A stretch of 64,000 bases of DNA from positions 1-64,000 of the forward strand of contig CAWGSF010000002.1 of the NCBI GenBank assembly GCA_963825255.1. The letters are read 5' to 3'. The notes beneath the pieces were generated by a model that saw nothing but the letters and a program-made list of their open reading frames with translations, was not told the DNA's origin and did no database searches. How positions within the stretch are numbered: the stretch's first letter is position 1; the number at the start of each line of letters is the position of its first letter. Both the position numbers and the translations under genes were made by a program. This stretch comes from JAIBJN01 sp963825255. Lineage in GTDB: Bacteria; Actinomycetota; Thermoleophilia; Gaiellales; Gaiellaceae. Below, piece by piece: positions 47,803-57,203 of the stretch.

Positions 47803-48032
47803 TAGTCGACGATCTCGAGGACGGCGCGCTCGTGCCGGTGCCCGCCGCTCGCGCGGACGAGCGTCCGGAGCGCGCGGGCGATCCGGCCCTGGCGGCCGAT
47901 CACCTTGCCGACGTCGTCCTCGGCGACGTGCAGCCGGAGCACGACGGCGCCGTCCTGCTCGACCCGCTCGACCCGCACCTGGTCGGGGTGGTCGACGAGG
48001 TTCCGCGCCAGGTACGCGAGCAGCTCCTCCAT
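47802..48032 (-). CDS. khpA: KH-domain RNA-binding protein KhpA
   Basis: A 76-residue protein with a single type II KH domain and the GxxG loop VIGRQGRIARALR. Found between rpsP and rimM as in most Gram-positives. It binds RNA and affects cell-wall genes in relatives. Confidence 0.9.
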   Translation of the reverse strand: MEELLAYLARNLVDHPDQVRVERVEQDGAVVLRLHVAEDDVGKVIGRQGRIARALRTLVRASGGHRHERAVLEIVD

Positions 48033-48038
48033 CGGCCG

Positions 48039-48278
48039 CTACGAGGCCTGGGTCTTGAGGAGGCGCTTGACCGCCTCGCTCGGCTGGGCGCCCTTGCCGA
48101 TCCAGTCCTGGATCTTCTCGGTGTCGAGCTCGATCGTGGAGGGGTTCGTCTGCGGGTTGTAGCGCCCCACGATCTCGATGAACCGGCCGTCGCGCGGTGA
48201 GCGCGCGTCGGCGACCACGACCCGGTAGATCGGGTTCTTCTTCGACCCGACGCGAGTCAGTCTGATGCGTGTTGCCAT
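48039..48278 (-). CDS. rpsP: 30S ribosomal protein S16
   Basis: A 79-residue S16, beginning TRIRLTRVGSKKNPIYRVVV and including EIVGRYNPQ, complete and intact. Confidence 0.97.
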   Translation of the reverse strand: MATRIRLTRVGSKKNPIYRVVVADARSPRDGRFIEIVGRYNPQTNPSTIELDTEKIQDWIGKGAQPSEAVKRLLKTQAS

Positions 48279-48297
48279 ACCGTCCTTTCGCTCCTCG

Positions 48298-49632
48298 TCA
48301 GCGCCGCCGTTGCCCGGCGATCGACTGGATGTTCGGCATCTTGCCCTTTCCCATCTGCTTGACCATCTTCGCCATCTGCTTGCGCGCGTTCAGGAGCTGG
48401 TTCACCTGCTGCACCGTCGTCCCGCTCCCGCGCGCGATGCGCGCCCGCCGCGAGCCGTTGATGATCTCCGGCTGGCGGCGCTCCTGCGGCGTCATCGAGA
48501 GCACGATCGCCTCGACCCGGCCGAGCTCCCGGTCGTCCACGTTCAGGCCCTGAAGCTGCTTCCCGAGCCCGGGGATCATGCCCACGATCGACTTGACGGG
48601 GCCCATCCGCCGCATCATCCGGTAGCTCTGGAGGAAGTCGTCGAAGGTGAACTGCCCTGCGCGGAGCCGGCGCTCCATCTCCTCCTGCTCGTCGGCCTCG
48701 GCCGCCTCTTCCGCCCGCTCGATGAGCGTCAGGACGTCGCCCATCCCGAGGATGCGCGAGGCCATGCGGTCGGGGTGGAAGTACTCGAGCTGATCGAGCT
48801 TCTCGCCGGTGGACGCGAGCTTGATCGGCTTGCCGGTGACCGCCTTGACGGAGAGCGCGGCGCCGCCGCGCGCGTCGCCGTCGAGCTTCGTCAGCACCAC
48901 GCCGTCGAAGTCCACCCGCTCCGCGAAGGCCTCGGCGACCGCGACCGCCTCCTGGCCCGTCATCGAGTCGAGGACGAGGAGGACGTTGTGCGGCTTCACC
49001 TCCTTGCGGATCGCCGCCAGCTCGACCATGAGCGGCTCGTCGATCTGGAGCCGGCCGGCGGTGTCGACGATGACGACGTCGCGGCCCTGCGACTGCGCCT
49101 GCTCCATCCCGCCACTGGCCACTGCGACCGCGTCCTGCGAGGAGCGGTCGAGGTACACGGGGACCTGGATCTGCTTCCCGAGCTGCTCGAGCTGGTCGAT
49201 GGCGGCCGGGCGCTGGAGGTCGGCGGCGACGAGCGCCGGCGACTTGCTCTCCGTCTTCCGGAGCAGAAGCGCGAGCTTCGCCGCAGCGGTGGTCTTCCCC
49301 GAGCCCTGGAGACCGACGAGCAGGACGACCGTCGGCGGGCGGCCGGCGAACGCGAGGCGCGACCCGCCCGAGCCCATGAGCTCGGTCAGCTCCTCGTGCA
49401 CGATGCGCACGACCTCCTGGCCCGGCGTCAGGCTCTTGGTCACGTCGGCGCCGACGGCGCGCTCCTTCACGCGGGCGACGAAGTCCTTCACGACCTTGAA
49501 GTTGACGTCCGCCTCGAGCAGGGCGAGGCGGATCTCGCGCGCAGCGCGGGAGAGGTCCTCCTCCGTGAGGACGCCGCGGCTGCGAAGGTCGCCGAGCGCC
49601 GCTTGCAGCTTGTCGGAAAGCGTGTCAAACAT
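48298..49632 (-). CDS. ffh: Signal recognition particle GTPase Ffh
   Basis: A 444-residue SRP54. The N domain is followed by G1 GLQGSGKTTAAAKLALLLR, DTAGRLQIDEPLM and TKLDGDARGGAALS. The M domain carries SRRARIARGSGTTVQQVNQL and a Met-rich tail. It binds signal sequences of nascent membrane proteins and docks to FtsY. ATG 49632 starts MFDTLSDKL. Confidence 0.97.
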   Translation of the reverse strand: MFDTLSDKLQAALGDLRSRGVLTEEDLSRAAREIRLALLEADVNFKVVKDFVARVKERAVGADVTKSLTPGQEVVRIVHEELTELMGSGGSRLAFAGRPPTVVLLVGLQGSGKTTAAAKLALLLRKTESKSPALVAADLQRPAAIDQLEQLGKQIQVPVYLDRSSQDAVAVASGGMEQAQSQGRDVVIVDTAGRLQIDEPLMVELAAIRKEVKPHNVLLVLDSMTGQEAVAVAEAFAERVDFDGVVLTKLDGDARGGAALSVKAVTGKPIKLASTGEKLDQLEYFHPDRMASRILGMGDVLTLIERAEEAAEADEQEEMERRLRAGQFTFDDFLQSYRMMRRMGPVKSIVGMIPGLGKQLQGLNVDDRELGRVEAIVLSMTPQERRQPEIINGSRRARIARGSGTTVQQVNQLLNARKQMAKMVKQMGKGKMPNIQSIAGQRRR

Positions 49633-49691
49633 GGGCCGGCGGGAAGTGTAGCCGCGCGTTTTTTCCACCCATGACCTCAGGAGGCGACGAA

Positions 49692-49898
49692 ATGGCAGAG
49701 ATCGCGAAGGTCATCCGCGTGATCGGACAGTCGGAGTCGAACTTCGCGGAGGCGGCCCGCGTGGCCGTGAAGGAGGCCGCGAAGACCGTGCGCGACATCC
49801 GCGGAGCGCACGTCGTGGAGATGAGCGCCGTGGTCGAGAACGACGACATCACGGTGTTCCGCACGACCGTGGACATCGCCTTCGGCGTCGAGCGCTAG
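49692..49898 (+). CDS. Dodecin
   Basis: A 68-residue dodecin (AKVIRVIGQSESNFAEAARV ... VRDIRGAHVVEMSAVVE), a dodecameric flavin storage protein. AGGAGG precedes ATG 49692 by nine bases, excluding an in-frame ATG at 49671. Short and intact, on the opposite strand between ffh and ftsY. Confidence 0.9.
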   Translation: MAEIAKVIRVIGQSESNFAEAARVAVKEAAKTVRDIRGAHVVEMSAVVENDDITVFRTTVDIAFGVER

Positions 49899-50008
49899 GA
49901 CGGCCCCGGGGCCACCCCGGACCACCACCCGGCTTCGAGCCTAGCGAGAGCTAGCACGGGCAGGGCGCGCGGATCGTGCCGGTTGGCGCGCGAAGCGCGA
50001 CGAGAGCG

Positions 50009-50971
50009 TCACGATCCCTGCGCCACCAGGGCGTGGGCGAAGTCGCGCGGGTCGAACGGCTGCAGGTCGTCGAGGGCCTCACCCACGCCGATGAGCTTCA
50101 CCGGCAGCCCGAGCTCGTGCGTGACGGCGACCGCGACGCCGCCCTTCGCCGTTCCATCCAGCTTCGTCAGCGCGACCGCGGTCACGCCGACGGCCTCGTC
50201 GAACAGCTTCGCCTGGCGGATGCCGTTCTGGCCCGTCGTCGCGTCGAGCACGAGGAGCACCTCGTGCGGCGCGCCCTCCAGCCTGCCGGCGATCACGCGC
50301 CGCACCTTCGCCAGCTCCTCCATGAGGTTCGTCTGCGTGTGGAGGCGGCCGGCCGTGTCGACCACGACCACGTCTCGGCCCCGTGCCTCCGCCGCCGAGA
50401 TCGCGTCGAACGCCACCGCTGCAGGATCCGCGCCTCGCTGCGAGCCGACGAAGTCGGCGCCCGCGCGACCCGCCCAGATCTCCAGCTGCTCCTCGGCCGC
50501 GGCGCGGAACGTGTCCGCCGCGGCGAGGACGACGGATCTCCCCGACTCCTGGAGCCGGTTGGCGAGCTTGCCGATGGTCGTCGTCTTCCCGGTCCCGTTC
50601 ACGCCCACGACGAGCACGACGCTCGGCGGCCCGCCGAAGGCCAGGTGCTCCTGCCCCTCGACGGTGACGAGGTCGGCGACGATCTCCTCCAGCCCCGCGA
50701 GGAGCTCCTCGCGCGTCTTCGGGTCGAGCGCCTCGAGGCGCTCGACGATCTCGACGGTCGCGCCGACGCCGCAATCCGCGGCGATGAGCGCCTCCTCGAT
50801 TCGCTCCCACGCCTCCTCGTCGTTGGGGTCGACCAGGAGCTCGCGCTGGAGCGCCTGGCGGCTCGCCGTGAGCGAGTCGCGCAGTCGCCCGAACCACCCG
50901 CGGCGCTTCTCCTCGTCGGCGGCCGGGGCGGCCTCGCGGTCGCCGAGGAACTCCGCCCAGGTGGGCGTCAC
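50009..50971 (-). CDS. ftsY: SRP receptor FtsY
   Basis: A 320-residue SRP GTPase with a short acidic N-terminus (FLGDREAAPAADEEKRRG), NG domain G1 GVNGTGKTTTIGKLANRL, DTFRAAAEEQL, VVVDTAGRLHTQTNLMEEL and TKLDGTAKGG. GTG 50971 overlaps the smc stop (GTGA). Confidence 0.97.
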   Translation of the reverse strand: MTPTWAEFLGDREAAPAADEEKRRGWFGRLRDSLTASRQALQRELLVDPNDEEAWERIEEALIAADCGVGATVEIVERLEALDPKTREELLAGLEEIVADLVTVEGQEHLAFGGPPSVVLVVGVNGTGKTTTIGKLANRLQESGRSVVLAAADTFRAAAEEQLEIWAGRAGADFVGSQRGADPAAVAFDAISAAEARGRDVVVVDTAGRLHTQTNLMEELAKVRRVIAGRLEGAPHEVLLVLDATTGQNGIRQAKLFDEAVGVTAVALTKLDGTAKGGVAVAVTHELGLPVKLIGVGEALDDLQPFDPRDFAHALVAQGS

Positions 50972-53136
50972 GCGCTGAGCGCCCGGGCCTCGGGCTCGGC
51001 GGACAGCCGCTTCGAGACGACCTGGGAGATCCCGTCGGCGCCCATCGTGACGCCGTAGAGGATATCGGCGGCCTCGATCGTCCGTTTCTGGTGGGTGACG
51101 ACGATGAACTGGGCCCTGTCCGCGAACCTGCGGAGAAGGTCGGTGAAGCGCCCGATGTTCGCGTCGTCGAGCGCCGCCTCGACCTCGTCGAGGAGGTAGA
51201 AGGGGCACGGCCGCGCGAGGAAGAGCGCGAAGAGGAACGAGATCGCACCGAGCGCCTTCTCGCCGCCGGAGAGGAGCGAGAGGCGGGTGATCCGCTTCCC
51301 CGCCGGCTGGAGCTCGATCTCGATGCCCGGCTCCCCTCCCTCTTCGTCCTCGACACGCAGAAGTCTGCCGCTGCCGCCCGGGAACAGCGTCGTCGCCACC
51401 TCCTCGAAGTGGCGCTCGACCGCCGCGAGCGTCTCCTCGAACCGCCGTTCCACGGTGTCCGTGAGCTCGTCGCGAAGAGCCCCGAGCTCGGTCAGCGAGC
51501 GCTCGAGGTCCTCGCGCTGCGCCGTCAGCTCCTCGAGACGCGCCTTCTCCCGCGCGTGCTCCTCGGCTGCGAGCGGGTTCACCTGGCCGAGGGCCTCCCG
51601 GCGGCGCTCCAGGCGCCCCAGCCGATCGCGCAGCTCGTCCGCCTCCTCGTCCGTCAGCGCCTCGCTCTCGGCACCCTCGGGCACGCGCTTGACGATCTCG
51701 TCCCGCTCGGCCTCGAGACGGGCCTTCTCGATCCCGATCGCCGACACGCGCTCGCCCGCCTCCGCCGCGGCACGGCGCAGCTCCGACTCCCAGCCACCCA
51801 GGCGCCGCAACTCCTCTCCGAGCGCGGCCGATCGGCTGCCGCCGGCGTCCACGCGTGCCCTGAGCGCCGGCTCGAGCCGCTCCGCGGTGGTCGCGGCGGC
51901 TGCCAGCGCCAGAGCCGTTCGCTCGACCTCATCCGCGAACCTGCGGAGAGCGTCCTCTCGCCGCGCGGGCTCCACCGGGATCGCCGCTGCGGCGCTGTCC
52001 GCCGCGAACCAGCTCTCGCCGCCGGCCAGGGCGACGATCGCGTCGCGTCGCTCCGACTGCGCGCTCTCGAGCCGGGCGACGGCCTCGGCCAGCTCCACGG
52101 CCGCCGGCTCCCAGCCGGCGGCGGCCGCGAGCGCCCGCTCGTAGCTCGGCGGCTGGGGACGCGTGGCAGGACGCGGGCGCTCGGCCTCCGCGCGCAGGCT
52201 CGCCGCGGTCTCCTCGGCCCGCTCGCGCCGCAGCCCGAGGCGCTCGATCGAGCTCCGGAGCCGGTACAGGGCGGCGGTCGCCTGCTCGTGGCGGCCGGCT
52301 GCCTCCGCGAGGCCCTCTTCCGCCTGCCGTCGCTCTGCGAGCACCCCCTCGAGGCGCTCGTCGCGCCGGCGCCGCTCCTGGCCGGCCTCCGTCAGCCTCT
52401 CCTCCACCTCGGCGAGCCGACCCTCGACGACCTCGAGCTCCGCGGCCGCGAGGCGCGCCTTCAGCTCCTCGATCTCCTCGCCGAGCTTCTCCGCGCGCGT
52501 GGCCGCGGTCGCCTGGAGGGCGAGGGGCCGCAGGCGCTTGCGCACCTCGTCCTCGAGGTCCCGCGCGCGCTCGGCCTGCACTTCGACGCGCGCGAGGCGC
52601 AGCTCCGCGCGGTGACGCCGCCGCTTGAACTTCCCCAGCCCGGCCGCCTCCTCGACGAGGGCCCGCCGCTCCGCCGGCTTCGAGGCGAGGATCTCCTCGA
52701 CCCGGCCCTGTCCGACGATGGAGTGCATCTCGCCGCCGAGCCCCACGTCGGCGAGCAGCTCGACGAGGTCGGTGCGTCGCACCCGCGCGCGGTTGACGAG
52801 GTACTCGCCGTCCTCTCCTCGCCGAAGGCGGCGCACGACCGAGAGCTCCGAGTACTCGAGCGGGCCGTCGCCGTCCTCGTTGTCGAAGACGAGCTCGACC
52901 TCGCACCAGTCGGCCGCCTGGCGGTCCTTCGAGCCCGCGTAGAGGACGTCCTCCGGGCGCTCGGCGCGAAGCTCGCTCGGGCTCAGGCTTCCGGCCGCCC
53001 AGACGATCGCGTCCGAGACGTTGGACTTGCCGGAGCCGTTCGGCCCGACGACCACGGCCACGCCCGGCTCGAGGCGCACCTCGACCGGGTCCGGAAACGA
53101 CTTGAAGCCCCGGATCGAGACGGAGCGCAGGTACAC
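50968..53136 (-). CDS. smc: Chromosome-segregation SMC protein, unusually short
   Basis: GTG 53136 opens VYLRSVSIRGFKSFPDPVEV. Walker A is VVVGPNGSGKSNVSDAI, the signature LLSGGEKALGAISFLFALFL and Walker B FYLLDEVEAALDD. The product is ~722 residues, whereas bacterial SMC is normally ~1150-1200. The arm on each side is ~170-200 residues, and the middle (SYERALAAAAGWEPAAVELA onwards, ~65 residues) matches only the beginning of a hinge without its glycine-rich dimer strands. Both ATPase half-sites are intact, so it is a compact SMC rather than a broken gene. It abuts ftsY. Confidence 0.85.
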   Translation of the reverse strand: MYLRSVSIRGFKSFPDPVEVRLEPGVAVVVGPNGSGKSNVSDAIVWAAGSLSPSELRAERPEDVLYAGSKDRQAADWCEVELVFDNEDGDGPLEYSELSVVRRLRRGEDGEYLVNRARVRRTDLVELLADVGLGGEMHSIVGQGRVEEILASKPAERRALVEEAAGLGKFKRRRHRAELRLARVEVQAERARDLEDEVRKRLRPLALQATAATRAEKLGEEIEELKARLAAAELEVVEGRLAEVEERLTEAGQERRRRDERLEGVLAERRQAEEGLAEAAGRHEQATAALYRLRSSIERLGLRRERAEETAASLRAEAERPRPATRPQPPSYERALAAAAGWEPAAVELAEAVARLESAQSERRDAIVALAGGESWFAADSAAAAIPVEPARREDALRRFADEVERTALALAAAATTAERLEPALRARVDAGGSRSAALGEELRRLGGWESELRRAAAEAGERVSAIGIEKARLEAERDEIVKRVPEGAESEALTDEEADELRDRLGRLERRREALGQVNPLAAEEHAREKARLEELTAQREDLERSLTELGALRDELTDTVERRFEETLAAVERHFEEVATTLFPGGSGRLLRVEDEEGGEPGIEIELQPAGKRITRLSLLSGGEKALGAISFLFALFLARPCPFYLLDEVEAALDDANIGRFTDLLRRFADRAQFIVVTHQKRTIEAADILYGVTMGADGISQVVSKRLSAEPEARALSA

Positions 53137-53187
53137 GAGCGCGAAGTCTGACGATGGGGACGGACGGGCCTCCTCTAGGCTGGCGCG

Positions 53188-54147
53188 ATGTCGCTCGTGT
53201 GGACGGAGCCGGCCTGGCTCGAGGAGTCCCGTGCCTGGATCGACGGGGAGCTCGCCCGCCTCGGGCTGGCCGTTTCCGGGGTCGTCGAGCAGCCGCACGT
53301 CCGGCCCTGGTCGACGGTGCTCCGCGTCCCCACCACGGGGGGCGACGTCTGGTTCAAGGCGAGCATGCCGGCCGTCGCCTACGAGGTCGGCGTGCTTCCG
53401 GTGCTCGCCGCCCGCCGCCCGGACTGCCTGCCCCGCCTCCTCGCCGCCGACCGCGAGCGGGGGTGGATGCTCCAGGCGGACGGGGGGACGCGCCTGCGGG
53501 AGCTTCTCGCCGAGCACCCGGACCCGTCGCGGTGGGAGGCCGTCCTGCCCCTCTACGCCGACCTCCAGCTCGCCGTCGCCCCCGACCGCGACGAGCTCCT
53601 CGCCGCTGGCGCCCCCGATCGCCGGCTCGCGGGCCTGCCCGCGCTCTACGATGACCTCCTCGCACGCCAGGGCTCTCTCTCTGCCGAGGAGTTGGCGCGC
53701 CTGCACGAGCTGACGCCGACCGTCGCGCGTCTCTGCGAGGAGCTCGCCGCCCACGAGCTCCCGGAGACGATCCAGCACGACGACCTCCACGACGGGAACG
53801 TGTTCGTCAGGGACGGGGCGTACGTCTTCTTCGACTGGGGCGACTCCTGCGTCGCGCACCCGTTCTTCACCCTCCACGTGACCATGCGGGTACTCGCCTA
53901 CAACCTGGGCGTCGACGAGGACGCTCCCGAGCTCGAGCGCTACCGCGACGCGTACCTCGAGCCCTGGACCGGCCCTCGCACGCGCGCCGACCTCCTGCGC
54001 GCACTCGGGCCGGCCGACCTTCTCGGTGGGATCGCCCGCGCGCTCGCCTGGCAACTCGTCACCGACGCGGTCCCGCCAGAGGTCAGGGACGAGTACGAGG
54101 ATGCGGTCGTCGACCGCCTGCGGACCTTCCTCGCCGCGGCCGGCTAG
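53188..54147 (+). CDS. Phosphotransferase-family (APH-like) kinase
   Basis: A 319-residue aminoglycoside-phosphotransferase-fold protein. The catalytic loop is TIQHDDLHDGNVFV (normally HGDLHxxN) and the metal Asp lies in YVFFDWGDSCVAHP. It may phosphorylate a small molecule; an antibiotic role is not implied. TAGGCT (53176-53181) lies six bases before ATG 53188 (leaderless). First gene of the accessory stretch between smc and rnc. Confidence 0.8.
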   Translation: MSLVWTEPAWLEESRAWIDGELARLGLAVSGVVEQPHVRPWSTVLRVPTTGGDVWFKASMPAVAYEVGVLPVLAARRPDCLPRLLAADRERGWMLQADGGTRLRELLAEHPDPSRWEAVLPLYADLQLAVAPDRDELLAAGAPDRRLAGLPALYDDLLARQGSLSAEELARLHELTPTVARLCEELAAHELPETIQHDDLHDGNVFVRDGAYVFFDWGDSCVAHPFFTLHVTMRVLAYNLGVDEDAPELERYRDAYLEPWTGPRTRADLLRALGPADLLGGIARALAWQLVTDAVPPEVRDEYEDAVVDRLRTFLAAAG

Positions 54148-54157
54148 TCGTCCCGCG

Positions 54158-55504
54158 TCAGCTCGCCACGCGGTAGAGGCGCCAGCGGTCCGGGACGCCC
54201 TTCAGCTCGTGCTCGCCGGCGTCCTCGAACACGAGGCCCGAGCCCGCCGTCAGGTCCTTCACCGTCTGCGACACGAGAACCTCCGACGGCTCGGCCATGG
54301 CTCCCACGCCGGGAGCCGATCACGACCGCGAGGCCGCCGGCCTTCCCCGCGATCGTCTCGATCTCGCCGGTGTGGACGCCGGCGCGGACATCTAGGCCGA
54401 GCAGGCCGGACCGCCTCGACGATGGCCGGCGCGCACCGAACGGCGCGGGCCGGCCCGTCGAACGTCGCGAAGAACCCGTCGCCGGCCGTGTCGACCTCCG
54501 AGCCCCGGTAGCGGGCGAGCATGGCCGCGAACGACGGCGTGGTGACGTTCCACCAGCTCGCGCCAGCGCCCGGTCGCCGAGCGCGGCGGCCTGCTCGGTC
54601 GGACCCGACGATGTCGGTGAAGACGACGGTCGCGAGCGTCCGTTCGAAGGAGGCCTCCTCCTCGCGAACGGTGGCCAGAAAGCGGTCGGTCTCGGCGGCG
54701 ATGCCGTCGGCCCACGGCGAGTACCACCACCAACGGTCGTCGCAGCGAAGCTCGACCAGCTTGGCGCCGGGAATCTCCCTGGCGACGAACCTCCCGGTCG
54801 GTGCTGCGAGCTCGGTGTCGACGCTGTCCGCGTCGACAAGGATGAGCGTCGGCACGTGGATCGCCGGCAGGACGCCTGCGGATGTCGGTCGCCCGGTAGC
54901 GGTTCAGCTCCAACTCGAAGGCGCCGCGGCCGAAGGACGCTCGCTGGAGGCGAGCGAACCACTCCTGCTCCGCGTCGTCCATGTACGGCTCGTGGCGAAT
55001 AGTCGCGCGTCCCCCAGTGATCGTGGATGTTGCGCGTCATCTCCTCCCAGCGCTCGGCAGTCCGGCAGCCAGGGCATGTCCTCGGTCGCCTCGTAGCGCG
55101 CAAGCGGGTCGGCCAGGATGAGGCCGGACACCCGCTCCGGGTAGGTCGCCGCGAACAGGCACGCGACGATCGACGTCTCGAGGGTGGTGAGAACCGCGGC
55201 CCGAGGCAAGCCGGCCGCGTCCATGACTGCCCCGAGGTCCTCGCGTCAGCGTCTCGATCGGCGGCACGTCACTCGGCGAGAAGCGGTCGGAGCACCCTCA
55301 GCCGCGTCGGTCGGTCACGACGAGCCGTCGTCCTTGACTGAGGCGCCGTAGGAACCGGCTGTAGGACGGGCTCTCCCAGATCACGTCAACGTTCGAAGCC
55401 CAGCCAGGGAGGTACACGAGGTCCGTCGGGCCCTCGCCGAGGACCTGGTAGGCGAGCGAGACGTCGCCGCTCCACGCGAACCTTGTCTCGGGTCGCTCGA
55501 TCAC
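54158..55504 (-). pseudogene. Alpha/beta-hydrolase-adenylate cyclase fusion, heavily frameshifted
   Basis: Pieces of one gene can be followed through several frames: MIERPETRFAWSGDVSLAYQ and VYLPGWASNVD (hydrolase N-terminus), TLETSIVACLFAATYPERVS, VPTLILVDADSVDTELA, then class III cyclase segments ATVVFTDIVGSDRA, LARYRGSEVDTAGDGFFATF and LDVRAGVHTGEIETIAGKAG, ending WRLYRVAS at 54158. Each is the recognised motif of actinobacterial hydrolase-cyclase fusions of ~440 residues. At least six frame changes are needed to join them, so this is a true pseudogene or a very poor sequence stretch. Confidence 0.75.
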
Positions 55505-55511
55505 CTGGCGT

Positions 55512-55793
55512 CTACACGTCGGGAACGCGCAGCTCGAGGCAGGCGACGCCGCGCAGCTCGAACCAGATCCGGCGCTCGGCGCGGACGACCCGCAGGAGGA
55601 CGGCCTCGCAGTCCGGGCAACGGGCGACCGTCCCCGGCGCGGCCGCGAAGACGACGAGCGAGCCCACCTCCCGCACGGCGCCGCACGCGGCGCACGTCGC
55701 CCGCGCCACGGTCATCTCGCCGACGAAGATCTCCGCGAGCGGGCCCGCGAGCGCGTTGCCGTCGAGCATGAGGTCGGAGCTCTCCATGGTCAT
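55512..55793 (-). CDS. DUF6510-like zinc-ribbon protein
   Basis: A 93-residue protein with two CxxC-type pairs (ATCAACGAVRE and ARCPDCEAVLLRVV), a likely zinc ribbon, and the start LMLDGNALAGPLAEIFVGEM. It resembles the DUF6510 family, found next to ferredoxin-reductase-type genes. Function unknown. It follows the reductase gene by one base. Confidence 0.65.
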   Translation of the reverse strand: MTMESSDLMLDGNALAGPLAEIFVGEMTVARATCAACGAVREVGSLVVFAAAPGTVARCPDCEAVLLRVVRAERRIWFELRGVACLELRVPDV

Positions 55794-55794
55794 G

Positions 55795-56533
55795 CTAGGT
55801 CCCGGTGGGCCCGAACCGCTCGGTTCTCACCCGGCCCGCCTCGTAGCCTAGAGCGACCAGGCCGTCGGCGGCGGCCTCGACGAAGCTCGTCGGCCCGCAG
55901 ACGAAGGCCGTCGCGCCGGAGGGCGGAACGCCGAAGACCTCGGCGAGCATGTCGCCGTCGACCCGGCGGTCGTAGCCCGTCCAGCCCTCGGGACGGCTCC
56001 GCGTGAGCGTGTACGCGACCTCGGGTCCCTCCTCCTCCGCGGCCAGGCGCTCGAGCTCCTCCCGGTAGATGACGTCCTCGTGGGAGCGGGCGGAGTAGAG
56101 CAGCGTCGCCGGAGCGCCGGCGCCGGTCGCGGCACGGTGGCGCAGCATGGCCATCAGCGGGACGACACCCAGACCCGCCCCCGACGAGGTGGAGCGGCCC
56201 GGGCGACTCGGGGTCCCAGACGAAGTAGCCGCCGACCGGCCCTCGCAGCTCGAAGCGGTCGCCGGGCTCCAGCACGTCGGTCAGGAAGGGCGAGACCTCG
56301 CCGTCCTCGAGGCGCTCCACGGTCAGCTCGACCCGCTCGCCCCCGGGCGGCGAGGCGATGGAGTAGCTCCGCTGCGCCTGGTAGCCGTCCTCCGCGGTCA
56401 GGCGGACGTCGACGTGCTGGCCGGCGGCGTGCCCGGCCCAGGCGGGCACGTCGAGGACGAGCGTCTTCACGCCTGCGGTCTCGGGGACGAGCTCGACGAG
56501 CTCGGCGAGCCGCCAGGCGAGGGGAGCCCTCAG
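55795..56533 (-). pseudogene. Ferredoxin-NADP reductase-like flavoprotein with one frameshift
   Basis: From 56533 the frame gives RAPLAWRLAELVELVPETAG, HAAGQHVDVRLTAEDGYQAQ, RSYSIASPPGGERVELTVER (FAD-binding RxYS) and GPLHLVGGGSG. Near 56168 an indel shifts the frame. The continuation is MAMLRHRAATGAGAPATLLY, then FVCGPTSFVEAA (NADPH-binding CGP), ending RFGPTGT. One base repairs a ~246-residue FNR. The only start is CTG 56533 overlapping the upstream TGA (CTGA). Likely electron donor for the molybdopterin enzyme upstream. Confidence 0.75.
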
Positions 56534-57138
56534 TCGCCCCAGTACCGCTGTTCCCGCCACGGGTCGCCGTAGAGGTGGTAGCCGAGGGACTCCCAGAAGC
56601 CCGGCTCGTCCTCGTCCATGAGGCGCAGCCCGCGCACCCACTTGGCGCTCTTCCAGAAGTAGAGGTGCGGCACGAGCAGCCGGGCCGGCCCGCCGTGCTC
56701 GGGATCGAGCGGCTCACCGCCGTACCCGAAGGCGATCCAGGCCTTCCCGTCGGTGACGTCCTCGAGCGGGACGTTCGTCGTGTAGCCCCCGTCGCTCCAC
56801 GCCGTGACGTAGCCCGCGTCGGCGTCGACGCCCTCGAGCAGCGTGTCGACGGAGACGCCCTCCCACGTCGTGTCGAGCTTCGACCACTTCGTGACGCAGT
56901 GGATGTCCACCGTCACCGTCTCGCTCGGGAGCGCCCGGAACTCGTCCCAGCTCCAGCGCGCGATCTCCTCGCCCGTGGTCGAGGCGATCGTGAAGCTCCA
57001 CCGGTCGAGCGGCGTGTGGGGCGTCGGCCCGGCGGAGAGCACCGGGAAGTCGTCCGTCAGGTACTGGCCTGGTGGGACGCGTCCACCGTCGTCTCCCTGA
57101 CGTCGGCGCCCCTGGAAGCCCCTGGTGACGAAGGCCAC
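56530..57138 (-). CDS. Sulfite-oxidase-family molybdopterin-dependent oxidoreductase
   Basis: A 202-residue SUOX-fold protein. The Mo-ligand Cys lies in VTVDIHCVTKWSKLDTTWEG, followed by YTTNVPLEDV, then GGPARLLVPHLYFWKSAKWV for cofactor binding. There is no dimerisation domain and no Tat signal, so it appears cytoplasmic. GTG 57138 follows TACGGT by six bases (leaderless). It is translationally coupled to a flavoprotein reductase, suggesting a two-component electron chain. Confidence 0.85.
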   Translation of the reverse strand: MAFVTRGFQGRRRQGDDGGRVPPGQYLTDDFPVLSAGPTPHTPLDRWSFTIASTTGEEIARWSWDEFRALPSETVTVDIHCVTKWSKLDTTWEGVSVDTLLEGVDADAGYVTAWSDGGYTTNVPLEDVTDGKAWIAFGYGGEPLDPEHGGPARLLVPHLYFWKSAKWVRGLRLMDEDEPGFWESLGYHLYGDPWREQRYWGD

Positions 57139-57203
57139 GGTCGAACCGTATACCCGGCCGCGACCCCGGCGCGGAGCCGGTGCTCGCGTAGGATCCGCCG
57201 AGG

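Noticed and set aside
53137..54054. A ~300-residue N-terminal extension of the SMC frame
   Set aside because: The frame stays open upstream of 53136, but the sequence is antisense to the phosphotransferase gene and the SMC head begins normally at VYLRSVSIRGFKSF.
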